A DNA stretch of 64,000 nt, from NCBI RefSeq assembly GCF_014204415.1, contig NZ_JACHLE010000002.1, positions 186,001 through 250,000 of the forward strand, written 5' to 3'. The first letter of the stretch is position 1. Each line of letters starts with the position of its first letter. The translations under genes and the position numbers were made by a program. A model generated the notes under the pieces. That model worked only from the letters and a program-made list of their open reading frames with translations. It did not search any database and was not told the DNA's origin. The DNA comes from Chryseobacterium defluvii. GTDB lineage: Bacteria; Bacteroidota; Bacteroidia; Flavobacteriales; Weeksellaceae. Below, piece after piece: positions 34,809 to 44,662 of this stretch.

Positions 34809-35957
34809 TTGAAAAAAAAGAAAATCCTCATTCGTATAGGTTCTTTGCGTCATGGTGGTGCAGAAAAAGTCCTGGTTACTTTTTTAAAGAATATTTCTCC
34901 GGACAAATATGAAGTTGATCTGCTGATCAATCTTTATTCGGGAATTTATATCAAAGAGGTGCCTTCCTGGGTCAATGTTTATTATCTGCTTAAGGGTGAG
35001 ATGATCACTACCAACAGACCGCAGGATATTCCCGTAAAAGCATTCAGGGTATTGTATCAGAAGATGTTTCTCTGGTTTCCTGCCCTGCTGTACAGATTTG
35101 TATTAAAAAATAAAAAATATGATGTGGAGCTGGCAGCCATTCATGGTATGTACAGAGAGATCTTATCAAGTCCGCAAAAGGATTCGAAAAAGATTATCTG
35201 GGTGCAGAACGATATTTTTAATTTGAAAGAATATACTCCCGAAGTGATCCGAAAGTTCTTTAAATTTGACAGGATCTTAGTAATCTCCAACAAGTTAAAG
35301 GAAGAAATGCATAAACTTGCCGGAACCGAAACTGAAAAACAGTCTGTAATCAAGATCTTCAATCCTATTGATAAAAAAGACACCCTTGAAAAGGCAAATG
35401 CATCTATTGACGATTATCCTTTTAACAATGGTATTCCGACATTTATAAGCATAGGAACTGTGTATCCCCAAAAAGGCTATGACCGGCTATTACAGGTTCA
35501 TAAAAAGTTATCGGATGAAGGACTGAAACACCAGCTTATCATCATCGGGGATGGGTATGATCTAAATAATATACAGGAGTTGCTCAATAAATTGGAAGTA
35601 CAGGAAACAGCCAAATTACTAGGTTTCAGGAGTAATCCTTATCCTTACCTGAAAAAGGCAGATTTCTACGTCATGTCTTCCAGGCATGAGGGATTCCCTA
35701 CCATTATTGCGGAAGCACTTATTTTAAACAAACCCATTTCTGCAACGGATATTTCAGGAATTAAAGATCTGCTGCAGGATGGAAAATTAGGAATGATTAC
35801 GCCTAATTCGGAAGACGGGATCTATGAAGGAATGAAAAAGTTTCTTATAGAAAAAGGTCTTGCAGAGCATTATAAAAAAGAAATAGAAAATACGGATCTG
35901 CCTTTTGTACTGGAAAAATCCGTGCAGCACCTTCAGGAGATCATTGATGAAGTTTAA
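34809..35957 (+). CDS. GT4 family glycosyltransferase
   Basis: The 382-residue GT-B enzyme has LRHGGAEKVLVTFL at the N-terminus, SIGTVYPQKGYDRLLQVH at the start of the C-terminal domain, and a complete E-x7-E motif in HEGFPTIIAEAL. The start is TTG 34809, since no in-frame ATG is close and KKKKILIRIGSL is the expected beginning. It parallels the GT4 at 33091, from which it differs by having the intact second Glu. Specificity is unknown. Confidence 0.86.
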   Translation: MKKKKILIRIGSLRHGGAEKVLVTFLKNISPDKYEVDLLINLYSGIYIKEVPSWVNVYYLLKGEMITTNRPQDIPVKAFRVLYQKMFLWFPALLYRFVLKNKKYDVELAAIHGMYREILSSPQKDSKKIIWVQNDIFNLKEYTPEVIRKFFKFDRILVISNKLKEEMHKLAGTETEKQSVIKIFNPIDKKDTLEKANASIDDYPFNNGIPTFISIGTVYPQKGYDRLLQVHKKLSDEGLKHQLIIIGDGYDLNNIQELLNKLEVQETAKLLGFRSNPYPYLKKADFYVMSSRHEGFPTIIAEALILNKPISATDISGIKDLLQDGKLGMITPNSEDGIYEGMKKFLIEKGLAEHYKKEIENTDLPFVLEKSVQHLQEIIDEV

Positions 35958-35968
35958 ACCTTATCGCC

Positions 35969-36523
35969 ATGTCAAACTATTCTACACTACAAAAAGATTT
36001 TTACCGGGAAAGCGGGAAATGGCTTTCAAAATTTGAGATCTGGGCAAAATGCGTCAATCCGAATCTGCATTTTATCTATATTCTGAGAAAAACCCAGCAT
36101 TATAAGAAAAAATCGGTAATGGGAATGTTCTGGCGAATGGTTTTGAGGCATCATCAAATAAAATACGGCTATCAGATCTATCCTGAAACCGAGATCGGGG
36201 AAGGTTTTTATCTGGGACATTGGGGAAGTCTCGTGATCAATCCAAAAGCAAAAATCGGTAAAAACTGTAATATTGCTCAGGGCGTAACCATCGGTCAGCA
36301 GAACAGAGGCAAATATGAAGGTTTTCCGGTCATTGATGATGAAGTCTGGATTGGCACCAATGCCGTCATTGTAGGCGGAGTACATATTGGCAGTAACGTT
36401 TTGATCGCTCCGAACTCTTATGTCAATTTTGATGTTCCTGCCAATTCAGTTGTTATGGGTAATCCCGGAAAAATTTATCCCAAAGAAGATGCCACCGAAG
36501 GATATATTAATCATAAAATATAA
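35969..36523 (+). CDS. Serine acetyltransferase-like hexapeptide protein
   Basis: The 184-residue protein has a helical N-terminal part and a C-terminal beta-helix (PETEIGEGFYLGHWGSLVI, IGKNCNIAQGVTIGQ, VWIGTNAVIVGGVHIG). The His in LGHWG aligns with the CysE active-site region. It is shorter than housekeeping CysE, which usually has about 260-270 residues, and matches the short CysE-like acetyltransferases common in polysaccharide loci. O-acetylation of a sugar is therefore more likely than cysteine biosynthesis. It is the last gene of this operon. Confidence 0.8.
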   Translation: MSNYSTLQKDFYRESGKWLSKFEIWAKCVNPNLHFIYILRKTQHYKKKSVMGMFWRMVLRHHQIKYGYQIYPETEIGEGFYLGHWGSLVINPKAKIGKNCNIAQGVTIGQQNRGKYEGFPVIDDEVWIGTNAVIVGGVHIGSNVLIAPNSYVNFDVPANSVVMGNPGKIYPKEDATEGYINHKI

Positions 36524-36947
36524 TATTTTCTGTTTGAATTTATAAATTCGTACAATCTATTCCCCCCTATTCATCGGCTATAGCTTATTTTTTATAGTCA
36601 CTTTTTTTTGACTTATTTTTTTCGAATATTTTTTTCAATATGTTTGTGCTATAATAAAACAAGCTGGTTTGAGACTTTGGAATTTTCATGAAAAGTCTCT
36701 GCCTGCATCAGGTTTCTTTTATTCTTTAAACAGTAAAAGGGCCACAAAAAAACACACTTCAATAATATTTAAAAAACACAATGATGAAAAAAATTCACTT
36801 TTGCACCTAAAGGATTTTCTTCCTTTAATTTTAAGTTTCCATCCTATCTCAAAACCTTAGCTCCGTTTTATCCGGGAGGGAACTATTATGATTTCTCGTA
36901 TCTGATATTTAAATATCTGAAAAAAACATTTTAATTTTTTAACACGT
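36524..36947 (+). other. 424-bp AT-rich leader region with hairpins
   Basis: No convincing gene is present; a 63-codon frame at 36669-36860 lacks family features. A weak hairpin with a T-rich loop (36596-36613, AGTCA/TGACT) followed by T-runs may end the upstream operon. TATGTTTG at 36639-36646 fits the -7 consensus and would give an unusually long leader of about 295 nt. The leader holds an 8-bp stem (36671-36678 with 36692-36699) and a perfect 7-bp stem with a 6-nt loop (36808-36827). Confidence 0.5.
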
Positions 36948-39900
36948 ATGAAAAAAAAATCGACCCTAATGATTTTTGCTGCGGTATTTTGTACTGCATC
37001 AATTCATGCTTTCTCAAAAACAGTCCCCATCCCGGGATTTCATGAAAAAGCGTCTGAAGCCGGATTTTCCAATCCCGCGCCTCCGTATGTACACGATCTG
37101 GATCCTCTCATTGTCGTTTCACAAAATGTAAATGAAAAAGGACTGGTGGTGATGAGCGGCCAGCTGAACAAGCCTTTCACAAACAGCAACATCCTGCTTT
37201 CCATTAAGTATCAGAATGCTCTGGGTGAATGGGTTACAGGCTGGTGCAAAACATTATACTCCTATAACCAGTATAATGAGACCCTTAAAGCAGTTTTTGA
37301 ACTCCCTGCTTCTGCAGGCAGCAGCTACAATTTAAAAGTTGAACTCAATTCAGACTCTTCAGCTGATTTTACCAGTGTTACATGGAACAAGACAGTGAAC
37401 CACTATAAATTAAGTGATTACACTGCTGTCAATTGTGACCTGGACGAGAATGAATATACCATGCTTTTAACTCCTAAAAAAGACGGTACTCTCATTACAG
37501 ATGCCAACGGAAAAGTTACAGGAGTAAAAGACAGGGTTACTTCAGCCCATTCCTGGAATAAGCTGAGCAATGTGCTGATGGATAATAAGAAGAACGATGT
37601 GGTTCTCTCTCCTGCCAATCCATCAGATCTGATCACTGAAACTAATGGCAAAAGTGTAAAGCTGGTGAATACCGGTTCTATTACCGATTTACTGGCTTCC
37701 ACTCCTGAATTCATCTACAATGAGGCAGCGGGACACCCGATCCCTTACCTCTACAGTTATGATGATCCGGTATATATCTTTGCGGGCAAGTTCTCTGTCA
37801 ATGGATTCTTCATGAAGTTCAGCCAGTGGCCGGGAGATGCTAACGGGCCGGGATATTATAATTTTAAAGATCCAAACCTTCTGGAAAGCCGGTATTTTAA
37901 TTTATATAACAGGACATGGAAGACCCTGTCAGAAATTATTCCTGACCAGGAACCTGTAGTTATTGTATCCAGTATCGCAACAGGCCTGAGAATATATAAG
38001 AGTGACGGTACCTATGTGGATTTAACCCCGAATAGCACAAGTAACTATGGAGCTCCTTATTTCGGATATACCAACTATGTAGCGAGAAGGGGCCCAGGTT
38101 CTGAGAATCTGTCCATTTCCGATACTTCAGAAATGAGCCTTTATGGTGTGGGTACCTTGAGAAATGACGTTACCACCTCCTACCAGACAAAAAGATCGTT
38201 ACAGGATATAGAAAGGGAAATTTCCAAATTCATCAAGTATACGGGAGTTTTTGGAAATACAACTGCTTATAAGAATGATGCTTCCGAGTGTTCCGTGGAG
38301 TGCTTTGCCGTAAATGCCGGTGCTACTCCGGATAACAGTCCGAAAGACTGGACAAAAGCTCCGAACAGTTATATTTTTACCGGAAAAGATGATGACGGGA
38401 ATAGTGTGGACGGATTATTAATTCCTGTTAAAAAAGCCTATGCCATGTGGAAGAACGGAAACCATATGGGAGGCATGACGGATCTGCCTTCCGGTCCGGT
38501 AACCGCTGACGTACTGTGGGAAGATAATCCCGGCCTAATCAGGTCAGGAGCAAGCTATGCTCTTGAAATAACAGGAAGCGGGGAAACTGCCAAAATAAAA
38601 GTACCTGTTAACAGTACAAAAGAAGGAAATGCCGTAATTGCTTTCAAAATCAATGGAGAAGTATACTGGTCATGGCATGTATGGGTGACAGACAACCCAA
38701 TCAATGGTACAACATATAAAAGCTTTGACGGTGTTAAAAGACAAAAAAACGACGGTACGGTAGAATTAATTCCGGATTCCGAATGGAAATGGATGGACAG
38801 GAATTTAGGAGCTTTGAGCAACACCATTACCGGAACCGAGTATAATAAAAATGGAGGTTTATTATATCAATGGGGAAGAAAAGACCCTATTCCACCATTG
38901 GTGTATAAAGGAAATGATTTTTATGAGGCTTCCGGGTCAATTGGCAGAATAAGGCATAAACATGCAAGAAATATGACCAATGCCCTGGAATATGATACCC
39001 AAATAAAATATGTTACTTTATCAAATGCCAATGTAAGAGATAATATCAGGCTATCTGTAAAAAATCCGCTCAGCATTATCTATGTAAATAAAGATGATAA
39101 CTCCGGAGCAGCAGTATATCCTGGTGTTACTAAACCTCCGGTTAACTGGTTTGGAAATTCGCCTACTTTGTCTCCAGACAGATTATCTGAACTTAATCTT
39201 TGGTCTGATAACTCCAGAGGATTAGCTACTCCTAATTATAATGATGACAATGCAGCCCAACCTTATAGAGATAAATCCTCTTATGACCCATGCCCGAATG
39301 GCTGGAGAATTCCTTCCAACTTAGTTGCCAATGCGGTAAATAATATCCGTGTAGATTTTAGCCCATTCGGGATAAAAAATAGCATAAAAAGTAATGAATT
39401 AGGCCAGATACAGCTTTCTTCCAGTACTTTAACCGCTTATCCTGTAAAACCTAATGATTCTAATACTCCTGATCCTTTCAAAGGATTTAAGGCATATTAT
39501 AATACAGGTTTTGATATGTCAGGAGTAGGTGGAAATAATATGGGTATTTACCCTGGTAACGGAGCGCTTTTCAGAGCTTTTCACACAGGAGAATATACAG
39601 ATCAGCACCACGTTGGTGTCTGGAGTGCTACTATGGCAAGATTTGGTGATGCTACGCCTGCCACAGGCTCTAGCCTTCTTCAGATGGTTCCTGACAGGGA
39701 TCAGCCGTATGTGATGGATTCTTCATTATCTAATATTTCCGGATTATTTTACTATAAGCCGCTTGCAGATGCAGAAACCAGTTATACAGCAGCTTGCAGA
39801 TGTATAAAAGATCCGTTATATATGGTTGATAATTATAATTTCCCACCGGATTATATCACCCCGACTTTGGAGTATAAAGAGGGAATTAATAATCCTAACT

Positions 39901-41561
39901 CTTATCAGGTTGTAAAAAATCCTACCTCAGTCACCAGAATAGAAATACCTGTAAGCAAAGCGTTTTCTGTTCAAAGTGAGCTTTTAAACAATAAGGCTAT
40001 TTTAGAGACTTCAAATTTCAGCAGCCTGAAAGCAAATGTATTGTGGGCTTCCAACAGCCTTATCAGTGCAGTTACTATTCAGAATCCTAGTCCGGCTAAT
40101 GTTTCACAGCTGTCCAATTCTAAGATACTGGTAGATATTAAGGCAAATACCAGTGGTAATGCCGTAATCACTTTACATAACGGAAGCGTTACTAATCCTG
40201 TATATTGGAGCTGGCATATATGGGTGACAGATACCCCGGTAGGATCCAACATCTTTACATCGGAACTGCCAAATCAGGAAGCAACCAACTATGTAAACTA
40301 TCTTAAAACCGGTGAAGTAATAAAAACTGAAATAATGGATAGGGATCTGGGCGCTAACCAGGTTATCGTGGAGGCTAACAAAACATCTGCAACGACAGGA
40401 TTACATTATCAATGGGGAAGAAAAGACCCTCTGCCTGTTTTTGTGAATGCTAATAGAAGCTCAATACCAGTAGGTTTGGGAACCGTACAGGCTAATGGTT
40501 CGGTGACTTACTCCTCGTTGAGTTCTGTAACTTATTATTCAGATACTTATATAAGAAAGTTCAATGATTATGCAGCTCAATCCAATGTATTGCCAACTGA
40601 TAAAACTTCGGATAAAATAAGCAAAGTCCTGTCTTATTCTGTGAAGAATCCATTAATGTTTATGGTTCCAAGCACATTAACTTCTAAAGCAGCAAATACA
40701 AATCATACCAATGGCTCCGACTGGCTGGCTAATGAACCTAATTTAGCCCCGGACAGATGGGGAAGAGGAGGTAAAAAATCACCTTTTGACCCTTGCCCGG
40801 ATGGCTGGAGAATACCGGATGTAACAGGTGTTCAAAATGCAAGTGCAGGTTCATCTCCTTTTTATAAGCCAACCTCGGGAATTAGTATTCCGACTAACTA
40901 TGGAGGAGTAAGAATCACTCGATCTTCAGGTAGTGCGGCGGCTATCGGCTATATATTTGCCAATCCGTCTTATAACATCGGAAGTTTTGCAAACTCAGGA
41001 GTCAGGGGAGGAAGAAATACAATCGAATCCTTACCTGGAGTAACGCCGGATTATAATGCTATTGATTATACGTATGGTGGTTTCTGGTTAGGAGCTCTCC
41101 ATGCAAACTATACAGGAAGGGCTTTAAGGGTAGAGATACAGCATAATGGAAATTATTTAATGCCATTTACCAACAATGCCGACCCATACTTTGGTCAAAG
41201 CTGCCGTTGTGTAAAGGTAAAATATGATGAAGACGGAAATGAACTAGGGCCTATTCCCAGACTACAGGTAACTACCACTGCATCCTGGAAAGCAGCCAAT
41301 GTTCTGGAGCAATCAGTAATTGAAGAAAAGATTGCTCAGAAGAAACTTGAGTTCTTCCCTAATCCTGTGAAGAGTATACTATACATCAAAGGTAATGAGA
41401 GTGTTAAAGATTACTATTATCAGGTGTATAACATGTCTGGCCAGCTTGTGAAATCAGGCAAGTTCGAAAATGAACAAACCGATCTTTCAGGTTTAACAAA
41501 AGGTGCTTACCTGATCAGAATCAACAACTCCGAGACAGTAGTAAAAATTATTAAAGAGTAA
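36948..41561 (+). CDS. Large T9SS-secreted protein with two FISUMP-like modules
   Basis: The 1537-residue protein has a signal peptide (about 1-23) and a C-terminal type A T9SS sorting domain (about the last 75 residues: FFPNPVKSILYIKG, YQVYNMSGQLV, LTKGAYLIRI). Two related internal modules each contain a YWSWH-WVTD strand, an MDR(N/D)LGA motif (near residues 614 and 1128), YQWGRKDP, and DPCP-GWRIP, the pattern of the Fibrobacter succinogenes major paralogous domain. It should be exported across the outer membrane and attached to the surface or released. Function is unknown; binding of a surface ligand is plausible. It is a single transcription unit closed by the terminator downstream. Confidence 0.82.
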   Translation: MKKKSTLMIFAAVFCTASIHAFSKTVPIPGFHEKASEAGFSNPAPPYVHDLDPLIVVSQNVNEKGLVVMSGQLNKPFTNSNILLSIKYQNALGEWVTGWCKTLYSYNQYNETLKAVFELPASAGSSYNLKVELNSDSSADFTSVTWNKTVNHYKLSDYTAVNCDLDENEYTMLLTPKKDGTLITDANGKVTGVKDRVTSAHSWNKLSNVLMDNKKNDVVLSPANPSDLITETNGKSVKLVNTGSITDLLASTPEFIYNEAAGHPIPYLYSYDDPVYIFAGKFSVNGFFMKFSQWPGDANGPGYYNFKDPNLLESRYFNLYNRTWKTLSEIIPDQEPVVIVSSIATGLRIYKSDGTYVDLTPNSTSNYGAPYFGYTNYVARRGPGSENLSISDTSEMSLYGVGTLRNDVTTSYQTKRSLQDIEREISKFIKYTGVFGNTTAYKNDASECSVECFAVNAGATPDNSPKDWTKAPNSYIFTGKDDDGNSVDGLLIPVKKAYAMWKNGNHMGGMTDLPSGPVTADVLWEDNPGLIRSGASYALEITGSGETAKIKVPVNSTKEGNAVIAFKINGEVYWSWHVWVTDNPINGTTYKSFDGVKRQKNDGTVELIPDSEWKWMDRNLGALSNTITGTEYNKNGGLLYQWGRKDPIPPLVYKGNDFYEASGSIGRIRHKHARNMTNALEYDTQIKYVTLSNANVRDNIRLSVKNPLSIIYVNKDDNSGAAVYPGVTKPPVNWFGNSPTLSPDRLSELNLWSDNSRGLATPNYNDDNAAQPYRDKSSYDPCPNGWRIPSNLVANAVNNIRVDFSPFGIKNSIKSNELGQIQLSSSTLTAYPVKPNDSNTPDPFKGFKAYYNTGFDMSGVGGNNMGIYPGNGALFRAFHTGEYTDQHHVGVWSATMARFGDATPATGSSLLQMVPDRDQPYVMDSSLSNISGLFYYKPLADAETSYTAACRCIKDPLYMVDNYNFPPDYITPTLEYKEGINNPNSYQVVKNPTSVTRIEIPVSKAFSVQSELLNNKAILETSNFSSLKANVLWASNSLISAVTIQNPSPANVSQLSNSKILVDIKANTSGNAVITLHNGSVTNPVYWSWHIWVTDTPVGSNIFTSELPNQEATNYVNYLKTGEVIKTEIMDRDLGANQVIVEANKTSATTGLHYQWGRKDPLPVFVNANRSSIPVGLGTVQANGSVTYSSLSSVTYYSDTYIRKFNDYAAQSNVLPTDKTSDKISKVLSYSVKNPLMFMVPSTLTSKAANTNHTNGSDWLANEPNLAPDRWGRGGKKSPFDPCPDGWRIPDVTGVQNASAGSSPFYKPTSGISIPTNYGGVRITRSSGSAAAIGYIFANPSYNIGSFANSGVRGGRNTIESLPGVTPDYNAIDYTYGGFWLGALHANYTGRALRVEIQHNGNYLMPFTNNADPYFGQSCRCVKVKYDEDGNELGPIPRLQVTTTASWKAANVLEQSVIEEKIAQKKLEFFPNPVKSILYIKGNESVKDYYYQVYNMSGQLVKSGKFENEQTDLSGLTKGAYLIRINNSETVVKIIKE
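38865..38888 (+). repeat. Direct DNA repeat inside FISUMP-like modules, copy 1
   Basis: This 24-nt stretch, encoding part of YQWGRKDP, is identical to 40407-40430. It marks the most conserved point of the internal duplication of the T9SS protein. Confidence 0.75.
40407..40430 (+). repeat. Direct DNA repeat inside FISUMP-like modules, copy 2
   Basis: This is the second copy of the 24-nt identical stretch at 38865-38888, about 1.54 kb apart and in the same reading frame. Recombination between the two would delete one module in frame. Confidence 0.75.
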
Positions 41562-41594
41562 CTTTTTTAATATTCATAATAACCATGTTCATGG

Positions 41595-41622
41595 GCGGCC
41601 TCCTGCGGAGGCCGCTCTTTTT
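41595..41622 (+). terminator. Intrinsic terminator after the T9SS protein gene
   Basis: A perfect 8-bp GC stem (GCGGCCTC with GAGGCCGC, 5-nt loop) is followed by TCTTTTTAT. It lies 34 nt after the stop codon. Confidence 0.88.
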
Positions 41623-41786
41623 ATGAAAATATAATTTAAGGATATTTTAATTTTCAGATATTTTTTTCTCATTTATACTTTGTAATTTTATCCTGGATTT
41701 AAAACTTCAATCATATTTTGCTGATGTTTTAAGGGGAAATCATATGATTTTGAACATGTCTCCATATTAAACTTTGTTAAAAGTGA

Positions 41787-41815
41787 TTGATTTTTCTGCA
41801 AAAATTATATTTTTG
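41787..41815 (+). promoter_or_regulatory. Bacteroidota promoter for the carbonic anhydrase-SulP operon
   Basis: TTG (41787-41789), an 18-nt spacer and TATTTTTG (41808-41815) match the TTG-N(17-23)-TAnnTTTG consensus. The carbonic anhydrase ATG is 79 nt after the -7 element. Confidence 0.7.
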
Positions 41816-41894
41816 CATGATTATTGATTTAGTCTATTGAATTTGGAAATAATTTTAACGAAATAAATAATTATAAACTTTTTAAATTTAGATT

Positions 41895-42563
41895 ATGTTA
41901 CAATCGTACGAAGTTATTTTCGAAAACAACAAGAAATGGGTTGAGTCTAAAGTCTCACAAGACCCGGAATTCTTTAAGGAGTTGTCTAAAACTCAGAATC
42001 CTGATTTCTTATATATCGGATGTTCTGATAGTAGAGCTACTGCAGAAGAAATCATGGGAGCTAAACCTGGAGAAGTTTTTGTTCTGAGAAACATTGCCAA
42101 TGTGGTAAATACCTTGGATATGAGTTCAGCAGCCGTAATACAATATGCTGTAGAACATCTGAAAGTAAAGCACATTATTGTTTGCGGACATTACAACTGC
42201 GGTGGTGTAAAAGCAGCGATGACTCCTCAGGATTTAGGATTATTAAATCCTTGGTTGAGAAACATTCGTGATGTTTACAGATTGCACCAAGTAGAATTAG
42301 ACACCATTGAAGATGAAGAAAAACGTTATGACAGACTTGTAGAACTGAATGTTCAGGAGCAGTGCATTAACGTGATCAAAATGGCTTGTGTACAGGAAAG
42401 GTATATTTTAGAAGAGTATCCTGTTGTTCATGGCTGGGTTTTTGACCTTAGAACCGGTAAAATTATTGATTTGGAGATTGATTTCGAAAAAACATTGAAA
42501 GACATTCAAAAAATTTATAATCTTACAGATTCTGATTGGGTAATGAGTAGAAAGAAAAAATAA
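41895..42563 (+). CDS. Beta-class carbonic anhydrase
   Basis: The 222-residue protein has zinc ligands Cys43 in GCSDSR, His99 and Cys102 in CGHYNCGG, and the Asp45-Arg47 dyad. The length and the N-terminal helix are typical of the cytoplasmic beta class (can/cynT type). It interconverts CO2 and bicarbonate. It is the first gene of a block with a SulP-type anion transporter and a second carbonic anhydrase, so it likely balances the bicarbonate pool linked to that transporter. A dedicated promoter lies upstream. Confidence 0.93.
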   Translation: MLQSYEVIFENNKKWVESKVSQDPEFFKELSKTQNPDFLYIGCSDSRATAEEIMGAKPGEVFVLRNIANVVNTLDMSSAAVIQYAVEHLKVKHIIVCGHYNCGGVKAAMTPQDLGLLNPWLRNIRDVYRLHQVELDTIEDEEKRYDRLVELNVQEQCINVIKMACVQERYILEEYPVVHGWVFDLRTGKIIDLEIDFEKTLKDIQKIYNLTDSDWVMSRKKK

Positions 42564-42583
42564 TTTTTTCAACTGTTGGTAAA

Positions 42584-42883
42584 ATGAAATTCTGGAGTAT
42601 TATTACATTAATGGTTTTTCTAAACTTTACAGCACTGCCGAGTATTGCTTCAGTGTTTGGTTGGGAATTGATCCAGACCAATGTAATAGTGAATGAAGAG
42701 GAACAGCATTCTCACCCTACATCTTTTACTGTTTACGAAAAGACACTTCCGAAGACTTTAGATGTCTATGACTATTTGAAGTTTTTTGTGCCTGATTTGG
42801 AAGGCAGGTCTTTTATTCTGATAGATGATTCCTTTCATCTGTCCCCTTTTCTCACTATATTTTCTCCGCCTCCGGAAGCTTAA
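42584..42883 (+). CDS. Small secreted or membrane protein of unknown function
   Basis: The 99-residue protein has an N-terminal hydrophobic segment (about 3-23) that could be a signal peptide, cut near SIASVFG, or an anchor. The rest has EEEQHSHPTSFTVYEKTLPKT and a moderately hydrophobic C-terminus ending in FSPPPEA. I do not recognise a family. Its position 20 nt after a carbonic anhydrase gene and upstream of a SulP gene suggests a link to anion transport. It has an acidic and His-containing patch that might bind metal, but that is speculative. Confidence 0.65.
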   Translation: MKFWSIITLMVFLNFTALPSIASVFGWELIQTNVIVNEEEQHSHPTSFTVYEKTLPKTLDVYDYLKFFVPDLEGRSFILIDDSFHLSPFLTIFSPPPEA

Positions 42884-43027
42884 TTTTTTAACACTGTTAA
42901 GTTATCACTATTCATATCTGATCTGATATAGGATACATATGTGCTTTTAAATTAAATTTCCAATCTTTTATAATTGATTTACATTAGATCAATCAGTTAT
43001 AAGTATAAGTATTTTTCAAAAAATATC

Positions 43028-44620
43028 ATGAAAAAAACATCATTAATAGGCGGAATTAAAGAAAATTTTCCTTCAGGACTCGTTGTATTCTTAGTGGCTC
43101 TTCCTTTATGTTTAGGAATTGCCCTGGCATCGGGTGCCCCGCCGTTATCCGGGGTTATTGCCGGTATTGTAGGTGGGTTAGTCGTAGGATTCATCAGTAA
43201 TTCAAATATCTCAGTATCCGGACCTGCTGCAGGTTTAACGGCTATTGTTTTAACAGCTATTACGGATCTTGGCGCATTCGAGCTTTTCCTTTGTGCCGGG
43301 ATCATTGCAGGCCTTATCCAATTAGTATTAGGGTTCATTAGAGCCGGAAGTATTTCCAATTACTTTCCCAATAATGTTATCGAAGGTATGCTTGCCGCCA
43401 TCGGTATTATCATTATCCTGAAACAGATCCCTCATGCTCTTGGTTTTGACAAAGACTATGAGGGGCATGAATCTATCTTCGATAAAGGATTGAATTTCGG
43501 CTACTTTTCAGAACTGTTCGGGGCTATTCATCCCGGGGCTATCCTTGTAACTTTAGTTTCTGTAGCTATTCTTTTAGCCTGGGACAAAATTCCGGTTTTA
43601 AAAAGAATGAAAATGCTTCCCGGTGCATTGGTAGCCGTAGTTGCCGGGATCGTCCTCAATGAGATATTCAAGGCGACCGGAAGTGCTTTGGCCATCGGTT
43701 CTGAGCATTTGGTATCCTTGCCGGTTCCAAAATCTGTCGAGGACCTGAAAAACCTTGTTACTTTACCTGATTTTTCAGGTTTTACCAATTCCAAAGTATG
43801 GATCGTAGGAGCAACTATTGCCATTGTTGCATCCATAGAAACATTGCTTTGTATAGAAGCTTCGGACAGGCTGGATAAACAAAGAAGAATAACGGACACT
43901 AACCTTGAGCTTAAGGCGCAGGGTATAGGAAACCTGGTAAGCTCTTTTATCGGCGGACTTCCGATGACCTCCGTTGTTGTAAGAAGTTCTGCCAATGCCA
44001 ATGCAGGCGCTACTTCCAAGGCTTCTGCTATCATTCATGGTGTATTGCTGTTGGTTTGTGTGCTTTCAATACCGTTCTTATTGAACTTAATTCCGCTGGC
44101 AACCCTTGCTGCCGTACTGATCCTTGTCGGGTATAAACTGGCTAAGCCGGCTACATTCAAGCATTTCTGGCATCTGGGAAAATTCCAGTTTATCCCTTTT
44201 ATCGCCACAGTAGTGGCTGTAGTGGCTACGGATTTATTAAAAGGAGTAGGAATCGGCTTGGCTATTTCCATTTTCTATATCCTTCAGGGGAATATGAAAA
44301 GGGCATATTATTTAAGCAGGGAAAATCTGGATGATGCCGATGAGATCAATATCAAGCTGGCTGAAGAAGTATCTTTCCTGAATAAGGCTGCCATTAAAAA
44401 AACACTGAAAAATATCAAGCCGAATTCTACGGTAATCATTGATGCAAGAGGAACTTCCTATATTGCGACGGATGTTCTGGAGATGATCCAGGATTTTGCT
44501 AACATCCGGGCAAAGGAAGAAGACATTAATGTGGAACTTTTAGGCTTCAGGACATCCTATAGGGATTATGAGGAAGATGAAGACTCTCACATCCTGATTA
44601 CTCACAGGAGGGCTATGTAA
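43028..44620 (+). CDS. SulP family inorganic anion transporter
   Basis: The protein (530 residues from ATG 43028; the frame opens at 42974) is a SulP/SLC26 transporter. The N-terminal LVVFLVALPLCLGIALASGAPP, the GPAAGLTAIV segment and several further membrane helices are typical, and a C-terminal cytoplasmic STAS-like domain spans about 420-530. SulP members move sulfate or bicarbonate. Because beta carbonic anhydrase genes lie on both sides, bicarbonate is the better guess, as in BicA. I cannot exclude sulfate. Confidence 0.9.
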   Translation: MKKTSLIGGIKENFPSGLVVFLVALPLCLGIALASGAPPLSGVIAGIVGGLVVGFISNSNISVSGPAAGLTAIVLTAITDLGAFELFLCAGIIAGLIQLVLGFIRAGSISNYFPNNVIEGMLAAIGIIIILKQIPHALGFDKDYEGHESIFDKGLNFGYFSELFGAIHPGAILVTLVSVAILLAWDKIPVLKRMKMLPGALVAVVAGIVLNEIFKATGSALAIGSEHLVSLPVPKSVEDLKNLVTLPDFSGFTNSKVWIVGATIAIVASIETLLCIEASDRLDKQRRITDTNLELKAQGIGNLVSSFIGGLPMTSVVVRSSANANAGATSKASAIIHGVLLLVCVLSIPFLLNLIPLATLAAVLILVGYKLAKPATFKHFWHLGKFQFIPFIATVVAVVATDLLKGVGIGLAISIFYILQGNMKRAYYLSRENLDDADEINIKLAEEVSFLNKAAIKKTLKNIKPNSTVIIDARGTSYIATDVLEMIQDFANIRAKEEDINVELLGFRTSYRDYEEDEDSHILITHRRAM

Positions 44621-44662
44621 TTAGCATAAACAAACTTTTTATTAAAAAAATAAACAAATTAT

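Larger units (their letters stand above)
41562..41894 (+). other. Intergenic region with terminator and promoter
   Basis: These 333 bp contain the terminator at 41595-41622 and the promoter at 41787-41815. Between them the DNA is very AT-rich and I see no gene or RNA element. The leader from the predicted start to the carbonic anhydrase ATG is about 72 nt, with no recognisable riboswitch. Confidence 0.6.

Noticed and set aside
36669..36860. 63-codon open frame in the leader of the large T9SS protein
   Set aside because: It has no family features, signal peptide or coding-like codon pattern, and lies between hairpins in an AT-rich stretch; most likely a chance frame.
42884..43027. Small inverted repeat (ATTGAT/ATCAAT) before the SulP gene, considered as an operator
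   Set aside because: A 6-bp stem in AT-rich DNA is expected by chance, and no regulator gene is nearby.
43528..44034. 168-codon antisense frame within the SulP gene
   Set aside because: It is a shadow of a well-conserved transporter gene on the other strand and has no start context or family match.
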